A stretch of 64,000 nucleotides of DNA from contig CAMWGU010000010.1 of NCBI GenBank assembly GCA_947173895.1, forward strand, positions 1 through 64,000, given 5' to 3'. This stretch comes from an uncultured Bacteroides sp. (GTDB lineage: Bacteria; Bacteroidota; Bacteroidia; Bacteroidales; Bacteroidaceae). The notes under the pieces were generated by a model. It saw only the letters and a list, made by a program, of their open reading frames with translations, did not search any database and was not told the DNA's origin. The translations under genes were made by a program, and so were the position numbers. Every line of letters starts with the position of its first letter. The first letter of the stretch is position 1. Below, one piece after another: positions 43,926 through 51,945 of the stretch.

Positions 43926-44007
43926 CACGTACGTATGTGTGGGCTTGTACATACGTACGTATAGGCTTACACATACGTATGTATAGGCTTACACGTACGT
44001 ACGTGCA
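43926..44007. repeat. 22-bp phased palindrome array D2 (ACGTACGT type)
   Basis: Four units begin at 43926, 43948, 43970 and 43992. Cores are CACGTACGTATGTG, TACATACGTACGTA, CACATACGTATGTA and CACGTACGTACGTG; spacers are GGCTTG/GGCTTA. The preceding AAAAACACG matches the left edge of array B at 17.8 kb. The GGCTT boxes of D2 (43942, 43964, 43986) lie 55 bp, five times 11, from the last box of D1, so helical phase is kept across the two arrays. Confidence 0.88.
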
Positions 44008-44056
44008 AAGTACATCATCCCCTTATCAGGTTGCTTCTTCTCCTTCTCCCTTCATT

Positions 44057-44291
44057 CTTTCATTTTTAGTGAAACGGTCTATCAATCAACTGGTTAATAA
44101 TGACAGGACATCCCCTCACGGCCCTTTCAGCCACATGCCTGGGTCCTTTCACATCTGCCTTTGGCGGTTTCACACCATGCAGCCTTTGTGTGCCGATGAA
44201 AGGAGGCTGAAAGGAGAATGAAAGGACCCGACGGAGTGTCTTTTCACAGCCGGAACCCCCATCAACAGGGCGTTTCGGCGGCCAATGAAAG
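44057..44291. repeat. mirror-symmetric CTTTCA/TGAAAG block D3
   Basis: CTTTCA starts at 44057, 44124 and 44146. TGAAAG occupies 44197-44202, 44208-44213, 44219-44224 and 44286-44291. Three pairs are exact mirror images about 44174: 44057 with 44291, 44124 with 44224, 44146 with 44202. Box steps are 67, 22, then 11, 11 and 67 bp. Flanking bases are only loosely complementary. Confidence 0.75.
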
Positions 44292-44403
44292 GAGGAAGGG
44301 AAAAGTTGAATCACGTCAAAAACCGTGTCCTTATTTGAAGGGGCAACCACGCAAAATAGTCATTTTTTTATCTTGTCGGTGTGGAAATATTGCGGTTTAT
44401 ATA

Positions 44404-44411
44404 TACCTTTG
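44404..44411 (+). promoter_or_regulatory. -7 box of the GH35 gene
   Basis: TACCTTTG, perfect TAnnTTTG. The inferred start near 44418 leaves a leader of about 100 nt before ATG 44518 and places block D3 some 110 bp upstream of the promoter. Confidence 0.55.
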
Positions 44412-44517
44412 TAGCATACTGATTGAAAGGGGGATTTTCCTGATAGAATGGGATGTGACAACCTGCATGAACCATATACTGTATAAAAGAAATAAAAAGA
44501 AAATAGTATTGATCATT

Positions 44518-46866
44518 ATGAAAAAGTTATTGACTGTATTGCTGGCAGTTCTGCTACTGGCCGGATGTATCGGAAATAAGCCTGGAACATTCGAAGCCGG
44601 TAAGAATACCTTCTTGTTGAACGGAAAGCCATTCGTTGTCAAGGCTGCCGAAGTACACTATCCGCGTATTCCCTGTGAGTATTGGGAACATCGTATAGAA
44701 ATGTGCAAGGCGTTGGGCATGAACACACTTTGCCTGTATGTCTTTTGGAATTTGCATGAAGAAACTCCGGGTAATTATGATTTTACGGGCAATAAAGACA
44801 TTGCAGCTTTTTGCAAGCTGGCTCAAAAGCATGGCATGTATGTCATTGTGCGTCCTGGTCCGTATGTATGTGCAGAGTGGGAAATGGGCGGCCTTCCCTG
44901 GTGGTTGCTGAAGAACGACAGTGTGGAGTTGCGTACGCTCGACCCTTTCTATATGCACCATGTGGGTGCCTTTATGCATGAAGTGGGCCGTCAGTTGGCA
45001 GATTTGCAGATCACCCGTGGTGGCAATATCATCATGGTGCAGGTAGAAAATGAGTATGGCTCCTATGCTACCGACAAGCCTTATGTTTCTGCTATCCGCG
45101 ACACAGTGCGTGCAGCCGGTTTTACTGAAGTGCCTTTGTTCCAGTGCGACTGGAGTTCTAATTTTCAAAACAACGGGCTGGACGATTTGCTTTGGACGAT
45201 AAATTTTGGTACAGGTGCCGATATTGACAAACAATTTGCCAGACTGAAAGAGGCACGTCCGGATGCTCCGCTGATGTGCAGTGAGTTTTGGAGCGGATGG
45301 TTTGACCATTGGGGACGCAAACACGAGACCCGCGATGGACAAATCATGGTGGACGGATTGAAGGAAATGATGGATAAAGGGATCTCTTTCAGTTTGTACA
45401 TGACACATGGAGGAACCACTTTTGGTTGGTGGGGTGGTGCTAATAACCCGGCTTATTCGGCTATGTGCAGCAGTTATGATTACGATGCTCCTATCAGTGA
45501 GGCAGGATGGGCTACCGACAAATATTTTGCTTTGCGCAACATGTTGAAGAATTATACGAAGGAGGGGGCTACGCTGCCCGAAGTTCCCGATGCTTTGCCG
45601 GTAATGGAGATTCCTGTCATCCGATTCAATCAGATCGCTCCGCTTGTTCACGATTTGCCAGAGCCTAAACAGACAAAAGAAATCTTGCCGATGGAGAAAT
45701 TCGATCAGGGATGGGGAAGTATTCTGTATCGTACTTCTTTACCAAAGGATGTGAAGGAAGGGACCGTTTTGAAAATTACCGAACAACATGACTGGACACA
45801 AGTGTTTGCTGATGGCAAGTTGTTGGGACGGCTGGACCGTCGTGGCGGCGAGCAGGAATTGACACTGCCTGCCTTGAAGGCCGGTGTGCAGCTTGATTTG
45901 CTGGTGGAAGCCATGGGACGTGTAAACTTTGACAAGTCCATTCACGATCGGAAAGGCATCACCGAGAAAGTGGAACTGGTGAGTGGTAAAGAAACCGAAA
46001 TATTGAAAGGATGGACTGTTTACAATTTCCCGGTAAGCTATGACTTTGTATCGGCTCGGAATTTCCAGGATATGAACTCGTCGGCCGTTTGTGGCATAGA
46101 GAAGGATGACGAGAGTGTGCCTGCTTACCATCGCGCCACGTTCACTTTGGACAAGGTGGCCGATACATTCCTGAACATGGAATCGTGGGGAAAAGGTATG
46201 GTATGGGTGAATGGACATGCCATGGGACGTTTCTGGGAAATCGGTCCTCAGCAAACCCTGTTCATGCCGGGATGTTGGCTGAAGAAAGGAGTGAACGAGA
46301 TCATTGTTCTTGATCTGAAAGGACCGAAGGAAACCATCGTTACCGGATTGGACAAACCTATCCTGGATATGCTTCGCACAGAAGTCTCCGAAACACACCG
46401 CAAACAAGGACAGACTATTAAGTTGGATAAGGAAAAGCCTGTGGTTACCGGTGTTTTCAAGGATGGAAACGGCTGGCAGGAAGTAAAGCTGCAGGCAACT
46501 AAAGGACGTTATTTCTGTCTAGAGGGTTTGTCGTCTTTTGATAAGACGAATATAGCTGCTATTGCCGAATTCGATGTATTGGACGAGAAAGGAGGGAAAA
46601 TCTCTCGTGAACATTGGAATATTGTTTATGCCGACAGTGAGGAAATCCGTATCGGAAACCGTACGGCTGATAAGATTTATGACTTGCAGGAAAGCACTTT
46701 TTGGCAGACTGTGGACAACGTTGCTTATCCCCATCAGCTGGTGATAGACTTGGGTAAAGAATATACGGTGACCGGTTTCCGTATTTTACCTCGTGCGGAA
46801 CAAGGAGCTCCAGGTATGATAAAGGATTATAAGGTCTATATAAAAGCGACTGCTTTCAGTTATTAA
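44518..46866 (+). CDS. GH35 beta-galactosidase, lipoprotein
   Basis: 782 residues from ATG 44518; the frame is open further upstream to 44218, but the signal MKKLLTVLLAVLLLAGC with its lipobox fixes the start. The catalytic barrel (about 30-360) carries VVKAAEVHYPRIP, VIVRPGPYVCAEWEMGGLPW, VQVENEYGSY (acid/base Glu) and PLMCSEFWSGWFDHWG (nucleophile Glu). Beta domains follow, ending with a discoidin-like region (LVIDLGKEYTVTGFRILPR). Probably removes beta-galactose from the ends of host or plant glycans. It stands alone, preceded by the repeat-rich gap. Confidence 0.94.
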   Translation: MKKLLTVLLAVLLLAGCIGNKPGTFEAGKNTFLLNGKPFVVKAAEVHYPRIPCEYWEHRIEMCKALGMNTLCLYVFWNLHEETPGNYDFTGNKDIAAFCKLAQKHGMYVIVRPGPYVCAEWEMGGLPWWLLKNDSVELRTLDPFYMHHVGAFMHEVGRQLADLQITRGGNIIMVQVENEYGSYATDKPYVSAIRDTVRAAGFTEVPLFQCDWSSNFQNNGLDDLLWTINFGTGADIDKQFARLKEARPDAPLMCSEFWSGWFDHWGRKHETRDGQIMVDGLKEMMDKGISFSLYMTHGGTTFGWWGGANNPAYSAMCSSYDYDAPISEAGWATDKYFALRNMLKNYTKEGATLPEVPDALPVMEIPVIRFNQIAPLVHDLPEPKQTKEILPMEKFDQGWGSILYRTSLPKDVKEGTVLKITEQHDWTQVFADGKLLGRLDRRGGEQELTLPALKAGVQLDLLVEAMGRVNFDKSIHDRKGITEKVELVSGKETEILKGWTVYNFPVSYDFVSARNFQDMNSSAVCGIEKDDESVPAYHRATFTLDKVADTFLNMESWGKGMVWVNGHAMGRFWEIGPQQTLFMPGCWLKKGVNEIIVLDLKGPKETIVTGLDKPILDMLRTEVSETHRKQGQTIKLDKEKPVVTGVFKDGNGWQEVKLQATKGRYFCLEGLSSFDKTNIAAIAEFDVLDEKGGKISREHWNIVYADSEEIRIGNRTADKIYDLQESTFWQTVDNVAYPHQLVIDLGKEYTVTGFRILPRAEQGAPGMIKDYKVYIKATAFSY

Positions 46867-46893
46867 ACTAGAAGTTCTTTATGTAGAAACAGG

Positions 46894-46944
46894 TTCGGTT
46901 GCTTGGGTCGACACTATTTGGGCCGAAGCAATCGAATGTTTTTT
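46894..46944 (+). terminator. probable terminator of the GH35 gene
   Basis: TTCGGTTGCTTGGGTC (46894-46909) pairs with GGCCGAAGCAATCGAA (46921-46936) with a few mismatches, followed by TGTTTTTT. Confidence 0.65.
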
Positions 46945-46955
46945 CGGCTCTAGTT

Positions 46956-47828
46956 TTACTCCCTTCCGTCGGCCCCCCACATCATCTTTTCCCGTAGGGT
47001 GTTGAAGAAGATGTGACTATTGCGTTTTATTACATTAATTTTATATCCGGCTTTTCGGATGGTGAGTCGGCTGCCTTCCCAGCAGGTTTCGCTTCGTCCG
47101 TCTATGGCGACTAGGAAGTTGTGGCTGCGGCTTTCCACGTCCAATGTGATCTCGCTGTCGTCTTTAATTACGATGGGGCGCACGTTCAGGCTATGGGGAG
47201 CCACCGGAGTGATGGCGATGGTGTCGCTGTGGGGCACGATGACAGGTCCACCCACACTCAGTGAATAGGCGGTAGATCCGGTGGGGGTGGCGATTACCAG
47301 TCCGTCGGCCTGGTAAGTAGTGAGATAGGCTCCGTTGATGGCCGTGTGGATGGAAATCATGGAGGAGCTGTCGCGTTTTAATATTGCTATCTCGTTCAGC
47401 CCAAACGGATATCCTTTTAACTCCTGTTCTTTGCAAAAGACTTGCAGTACGCTGCGGTCCTCTGTCCGGTAGTTTCCGGTGTAGATGTCATCGAATGTGT
47501 CTTCCATTTCTTCGGGAGAGACGTCTGCCAAAAAACCTAGTCGTCCTGTGTTGATGCCCAGAATGGGGATGTTGCGTGCGCCTACCCGGCTAGCTGCTTT
47601 CAGAAACGTTCCGTCTCCTCCAATGCTCAGCACCATGTCGGCTTCAAAATCGTTTCCGTCAAACACTTTAGCGTGGTAGATGCTCATGGCGAGGTTGTTT
47701 GTCAGAAAATGGTAGAACTCGCGGCTGATGTAGGTTTCGGCATTATGTCGGGCCAGAAGAGACAACAGACGTTCCACATGAGTCGACTTCTTGGCTTGGT
47801 AAGTGTTCCCGAAAAGAGCGAATTTCAT
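46956..47828 (-). CDS. nadK: NAD kinase
   Basis: 290 residues from ATG 47828 ([11 protein letters not shown]); an ATG 15 nt upstream at 47843 is less likely. Phosphorylates NAD to NADP with ATP in the cytosol. Motifs: [17 protein letters not shown] (GGDG), [29 protein letters not shown] and [20 protein letters not shown]. It is divergent from pdxJ across about 117 bp. Confidence 0.96.
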   Translation of the reverse strand: MKFALFGNTYQAKKSTHVERLLSLLARHNAETYISREFYHFLTNNLAMSIYHAKVFDGNDFEADMVLSIGGDGTFLKAASRVGARNIPILGINTGRLGFLADVSPEEMEDTFDDIYTGNYRTEDRSVLQVFCKEQELKGYPFGLNEIAILKRDSSSMISIHTAINGAYLTTYQADGLVIATPTGSTAYSLSVGGPVIVPHSDTIAITPVAPHSLNVRPIVIKDDSEITLDVESRSHNFLVAIDGRSETCWEGSRLTIRKAGYKINVIKRNSHIFFNTLREKMMWGADGRE

Positions 47829-47901
47829 TGGGCGCATATTCATTAGTTAATTTTATAAATCTTTTGTTTGGCAAAATGGGGTTGGTTTTGATAAAACCTG
47901 C

Positions 47902-47909
47902 TAACTTTG
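47902..47909 (+). promoter_or_regulatory. -7 box of the pdxJ-exbB-exbD-tonB operon
   Basis: TAACTTTG, perfect TAnnTTTG, 36 bp before the pdxJ start. Confidence 0.6.
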
Positions 47910-47945
47910 CACTTCGGAATTGCAAAGATATAATATATTGCTAAG

Positions 47946-48659
47946 ATGACAAAGTTAAGTGTGAATATAAACAAAGTGGCTACTTTGCGTAATGCCCGGG
48001 GGGGAGATAATCCTAACGTGGTGAAAGTGGCTTTGGATTGTGAAGCGTTTGGAGCGGAAGGCATCACGGTGCATCCCCGTCCCGACGAACGCCATATCCG
48101 TCGTAGCGATGTGTATGAACTTCGTCCGTTGCTCACTACAGAATTTAATATTGAGGGATATCCTTCACCCGAATTTATCGATTTGGTGCTGAAAGTGAAA
48201 CCTCATCAGGTGACGCTGGTGCCCGATGCACCCGATCAGATTACTTCTAATGCCGGTTGGAACACCAAGACGAATTTGGCTTTTCTGACCGAACTGATGG
48301 ATACTTTCGGGCATGCGGGTATTCGTACCTCCATCTTTGTTGGGGCGGACAAGGAAATGATTGAATATGCTGCCAAGGCGGGGGCCGACCGGGTGGAACT
48401 GTATACGGAACCGTATGCCGTGCTTTATCCCCGAAATCCAGAAGCGGCTGTTGCTCCTTTTGTTGAGGCGGCCAAGATTACCCGTAGCTTGGGGATGGGA
48501 CTGAATGCAGGACACGACCTCAGTTTGGCCAATTTGAAGTATATGCACGATCATATACCTTGGCTGGACGAGGTGTCTATTGGGCATGCGTTGATAAGCG
48601 ATGCACTTTATATGGGATTAAAACAAACGATTGAAGAATATAAAAATTGTCTTCGTTAA
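47946..48659 (+). CDS. pdxJ: pyridoxine 5'-phosphate synthase
   Basis: 237 residues. Condenses 3-amino-2-oxopropyl phosphate with deoxyxylulose 5-phosphate to make pyridoxine 5'-phosphate (DXP-dependent vitamin B6 route). TIM-barrel signatures: [62 protein letters not shown] and [14 protein letters not shown]. The stop codon overlaps the exbB-like start by one base (TAATG), so these are coupled. Confidence 0.96.
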   Translation: MTKLSVNINKVATLRNARGGDNPNVVKVALDCEAFGAEGITVHPRPDERHIRRSDVYELRPLLTTEFNIEGYPSPEFIDLVLKVKPHQVTLVPDAPDQITSNAGWNTKTNLAFLTELMDTFGHAGIRTSIFVGADKEMIEYAAKAGADRVELYTEPYAVLYPRNPEAAVAPFVEAAKITRSLGMGLNAGHDLSLANLKYMHDHIPWLDEVSIGHALISDALYMGLKQTIEEYKNCLR

Positions 48660-49378
48660 TGATGATGAATATCACTTTACTGGCTGCACAGACAGCCTTG
48701 GCGGATACCCTGGCCGGGGGTAATCCTACATTGACTCCCGTATCGGGAGAGGCACAAATGAATCTTTGGGATATGGCGGTAAAAGGCGGATGGATCATGC
48801 TTGTGCTGGCATTGTTGTCCGTAGCGTGTTTTTATATTTTCTTTGAGCGCCTGGCGTACATCCGTAAGGCGGGCAAGGAAGATCCGTTGTTTATGGAGCG
48901 TATCCGTGATTATATCCGGACTGGAGAAATCAAGTCGGCCATCAACTATTGCCGTATTACTAATACTCCTTCTGCGCGGATGATCGAAAAGGGGATCTCG
49001 CGTATGGGGCGTCCGGTTGCCGATGTGCAGGCAGCCATAGAGAATGCAGGAAATATTGAAGTGGCAAAACTGGAAAACGGATTTCCGGTCATTGCTACCG
49101 TATCGGGCGGAGCTCCGATGATTGGTTTTCTAGGGACAGTGACCGGTATGGTACGTGCATTTTGGGAAATGGCCAATGCCGGTAATAACATCGACATCAC
49201 TTTGCTGTCGGGAGGTATCTACGAGGCTATGATTACTACCGTGGGCGGTTTGGTGGTGGGTATTGCCGCCATGTTTGCCTACAATTATTTGGTGGCATGT
49301 GTAGACAAGGTAGTAGGCCAGATGGAGGCCCGTACGATGGATTTTATGGACTTGCTGAATGAACCGGCTCAAAAATAA
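48659..49378 (+). CDS. exbB: MotA/TolQ/ExbB proton-channel protein
   Basis: About 239 residues with three membrane helices (near 30-55, 140-165, 185-210). An N-terminal stretch AQTALADTLAGG may be a cleaved signal. Conserved ExbB segment: FPVIATVSGGAPMIGFLGTVTGMVRAFWEM, then MITTVGGLVVGIAAMFAYN. Uses the proton gradient to energise TonB. Three ATGs (48659, 48662, 48665) could be the start. Order pdxJ-exbB-exbD-tonB is conserved in Bacteroides, and this set probably powers SusC-type importers. Confidence 0.93.
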   Translation: MMMNITLLAAQTALADTLAGGNPTLTPVSGEAQMNLWDMAVKGGWIMLVLALLSVACFYIFFERLAYIRKAGKEDPLFMERIRDYIRTGEIKSAINYCRITNTPSARMIEKGISRMGRPVADVQAAIENAGNIEVAKLENGFPVIATVSGGAPMIGFLGTVTGMVRAFWEMANAGNNIDITLLSGGIYEAMITTVGGLVVGIAAMFAYNYLVACVDKVVGQMEARTMDFMDLLNEPAQK

Positions 49379-49384
49379 GACTGT

Positions 49385-49804
49385 ATGGCGTTGAAAAGAA
49401 GACAAAAGATATCGCCCAACTTCAGTATGGCGTCTATGACGGACCTCATATTCCTGTTGCTGATATTCTTTATGATCACCTCTACCATGGTGTCGCCCAA
49501 TGCCATCAAGGTGTTGCTTCCGCAAGGTAAGCAGCAGACTTCGGCAAAGCCGCTCACCAGGGTGATTATAGACAAGAATCTGAATTTCTATACCGCTTTT
49601 GGTAATGAGGATGAGATGCCGATTGATTTGGAGGAATTGCCGGCGTTCTTGCAACGGTGTGCCGAGAAAGAACCCGAGATGTACGTGGCGCTTTATGCCG
49701 ATGAGGTAGTTCCTTATCGCGAGATTGTAAGGGTGCTGAATATTGCTAATGAAAATCACTTCAAGATGGTGTTGGCCACGCGTCCGCCTGAGAAGAAACG
49801 TTAA
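49385..49804 (+). CDS. exbD: ExbD/TolR biopolymer transport protein
   Basis: 139 residues: short cytosolic N-terminus, one membrane helix (about 17-38) with the family motif MASMTDLIFLLLIFFMITST, in which the Asp is the proton-translocating residue, then a periplasmic domain ending EIVRVLNIANENHFKMVLAT. It starts 6 nt after exbB. Confidence 0.94.
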   Translation: MALKRRQKISPNFSMASMTDLIFLLLIFFMITSTMVSPNAIKVLLPQGKQQTSAKPLTRVIIDKNLNFYTAFGNEDEMPIDLEELPAFLQRCAEKEPEMYVALYADEVVPYREIVRVLNIANENHFKMVLATRPPEKKR

Positions 49805-49812
49805 GATTGAAC

Positions 49813-50733
49813 ATGAAGAAAAATAAGATAACAGGACTGGTCGGTACCATCGTACTGCATGTCATTCTTCTTATCCTGTTGCTGGTAATTGCCATAAGCC
49901 GTCCGCAGCTTCAAGAAGAGGAGGGTGTCCCTGTTATGCTGGGAAATGCGGAACTGTCTCAAGGTAATTCCGATCCGTATACACTGACGGATGTTGATAT
50001 AATGAACGAGCCCGAAGCTCCGGCACCCGATGTGCCCGAACCTGAGACGGTGCCTCCTGTAGAAGCCAAAGAGGAAATGATTACCCAAACGGAGGAAGAG
50101 ACTGTGGCTGTGCCCGAAAAGAAACCTGTAAAGGAAACTCCCAAGAAAGAAGTCCCTAAGAAAGAAGTCCCTAAAAAGGAGACTCCCAAGCAAGAAAAGC
50201 CAAAGACGGATCCGCCTAAAGAAACGGTGAAACCGAAAGAGAAGACGGAGGCCGAGAAGCGTGCCGAAGCGGAAAAGGCGGCGGCCGAGAAGAAGGCTGC
50301 AGCCGAAAGGGCGGCGGCTGAAGCGGCTGCAAAAAAAATAGCCGGTGCTTTTGGCAAGGGAACCCAGATGGGAAATAAAGGAACAGGCACTACGGGAACA
50401 GGGCTGGAAGGAAGTCCGACGGGGAACGCTTCGGAAGGAAAATCGACCGGAGTAGGAGGTTATGGCACTTTTGACCTTAGCGGACGTTCGCTGGGTAGTG
50501 GAGGACTGCCCAGACCTGTTTATAATGTACAGGACGAGGGGCGTGTGGTGGTGACCATTACCGTAAATCCGGCTGGACAAGTGATTAGTACAAGTATCAA
50601 CAAACGTACCAATACGGTGAATGCTTCGCTGAGAAAAGCGGCTGAGGAAGCTGCGCGCAAAGCACGCTTCAACCAAGTGGACGGAGTGAACAACCAAACG
50701 GGTACCATAACATATTACTTTAAACTGAAGTAG
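49813..50733 (+). CDS. tonB: TonB-type energy transducer
   Basis: 306 residues from ATG 49813 (the upstream TTG at 49807 is less likely). One N-terminal membrane helix (about 8-28), then a Pro/Glu/Lys-rich spacer (about 60-150) with tandem KKEVP/KKETP repeats, an Ala/Glu/Lys-rich coiled-coil-like stretch (about 150-180), a Gly-rich linker, and a C-terminal domain (about 235-306: GRVVVTITVNPAGQVISTSI to TGTITYYFKLK) of TonB/TolA type. It completes the exbB-exbD-tonB set, 8 nt downstream of exbD. Long alanine-rich spacers recall TolA, so a Tol-like role is an alternative. Confidence 0.88.
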   Translation: MKKNKITGLVGTIVLHVILLILLLVIAISRPQLQEEEGVPVMLGNAELSQGNSDPYTLTDVDIMNEPEAPAPDVPEPETVPPVEAKEEMITQTEEETVAVPEKKPVKETPKKEVPKKEVPKKETPKQEKPKTDPPKETVKPKEKTEAEKRAEAEKAAAEKKAAAERAAAEAAAKKIAGAFGKGTQMGNKGTGTTGTGLEGSPTGNASEGKSTGVGGYGTFDLSGRSLGSGGLPRPVYNVQDEGRVVVTITVNPAGQVISTSINKRTNTVNASLRKAAEEAARKARFNQVDGVNNQTGTITYYFKLK

Positions 50734-50736
50734 CTT

Positions 50737-51288
50737 ATGAAAACAATTTATGTATTTTTGGCAGAGGGCTTCGAAGAAGTGGAAGCACTGACTCCGGTAG
50801 ATGTATTGAAACGTGCAGACTTGCCTGTCAAGACTGTTTCGGTGACCAAAACGGCCACTGTGACCGGTGCACACGGTATTCGGGTGACAGCCGATCTGTT
50901 GTTTGAAGAAGTGAGAGCAGAAGAGACGGAAATGATTGTACTGCCCGGCGGACTGCCCGGGGCAACCAATCTGGACGCTCACGAAGGACTGGGCCGCCTA
51001 ATTGTGGATTTTGCTGAGGCAGGACGTCCGTTGGCGGCTATCTGTGCCGCTCCGTTGGTATATGGAAAACGTGGTTTGCTGAAAGGTAAGAAGGCGACTT
51101 GTTATCCGGGCTTCGAACAATTCTTGGAAGGAGCCGATTATACAGCTGCTCCGGTGGAAAAGGATGGCAACTTCATCACCGGTAAAGGACCGGGTGCTGC
51201 TATGGCTTTCTCATTTGCCATAGCAGAGAAATACGTCGGTGTGGAGAAGGTGAAGGAATTGAAGCGGGGCATGATGATTGAAGAATGA
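50737..51288 (+). CDS. DJ-1/PfpI family protein
   Basis: 183 residues. DJ-1-like fold: [36 protein letters not shown] and the nucleophile-elbow [16 protein letters not shown] with its cysteine; a catalytic Glu is expected in AEGFEE. Proposed roles for the family (glyoxalase, protein deglycation, ThiJ) are debated. It begins 3 nt after tonB and overlaps ispD by 4 nt (ATGA), so it is in the same operon. Confidence 0.93.
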   Translation: MKTIYVFLAEGFEEVEALTPVDVLKRADLPVKTVSVTKTATVTGAHGIRVTADLLFEEVRAEETEMIVLPGGLPGATNLDAHEGLGRLIVDFAEAGRPLAAICAAPLVYGKRGLLKGKKATCYPGFEQFLEGADYTAAPVEKDGNFITGKGPGAAMAFSFAIAEKYVGVEKVKELKRGMMIEE

Positions 51289-51944
51289 GCAGACATGTCA
51301 TAATTGTTGCGGGAGGAAAGGGGCTGCGCATGGGTGGCGATATTCCCAAACAGTTTCTGCCGGTGGGAGGACGGCCTGTATTGATGCGCACTTTGGAAAC
51401 TTTTTACACTTTTGATCCTTCTATACATATTATATTGGTTCTTCCGGTGAGCCAGCAGGCTTACTGGAAAGAACTTTGTGACACCTGCCACTTTGCTTTG
51501 CATCATGATATTGCCGATGGAGGCGAAACTCGTTTCTATTCCGTAAGGAACGGATTGGCATACGTAAAGGGCGAAGGCCTGGTAGGCGTTCATGATGGGG
51601 TTCGTCCTTTTGTTTCTCACGAGGTGATAGCCAGATGTTATGAGGCGGCTCGGCAGAAGAAAGCGGTGGTTCCTGTCGTAGAGGTGGTGGAGACTGTGCG
51701 CCGCTTGACGGAATGGGGAAGCGAAACGGTTCCTCGGAGTAGCTATAGGCTGGTGCAGACTCCGCAGGTGTTCGATGCGGCACTGCTGAGAGAGGCTTAT
51801 TGTCAGAAATATACGGATGCTTTTACCGATGATGCTTCTGTGGTAGAAGCCATGGGGAAAAAAGTTTGGCTGGTGCCGGGAAACAGGGAAAATATCAAAC
51901 TGACCACTCCTTTTGATTTGAAAATAGCGGAAGTTTTGGTTTGA
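51285..51944 (+). CDS. ispD: 2-C-methyl-D-erythritol 4-phosphate cytidylyltransferase
   Basis: 219 residues. Third step of the MEP isoprenoid pathway: MEP plus CTP to CDP-methylerythritol. Motifs: [24 protein letters not shown] (nucleotide-binding loop), [16 protein letters not shown] and [18 protein letters not shown]. Followed after one nucleotide by recG. Confidence 0.96.
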   Translation: MSRHVIIVAGGKGLRMGGDIPKQFLPVGGRPVLMRTLETFYTFDPSIHIILVLPVSQQAYWKELCDTCHFALHHDIADGGETRFYSVRNGLAYVKGEGLVGVHDGVRPFVSHEVIARCYEAARQKKAVVPVVEVVETVRRLTEWGSETVPRSSYRLVQTPQVFDAALLREAYCQKYTDAFTDDASVVEAMGKKVWLVPGNRENIKLTTPFDLKIAEVLV

Positions 51945-51945
51945 C

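Noticed and set aside
43821..44007. CRISPR-like array
   Set aside because: Unit length is only 22 bp with no unique spacers and no cas genes; units abut each other.
44218..44517. 100-residue N-terminal extension of the GH35 protein
   Set aside because: It covers the promoter box at 44404 and part of repeat block D3; the lipoprotein signal begins at 44518.
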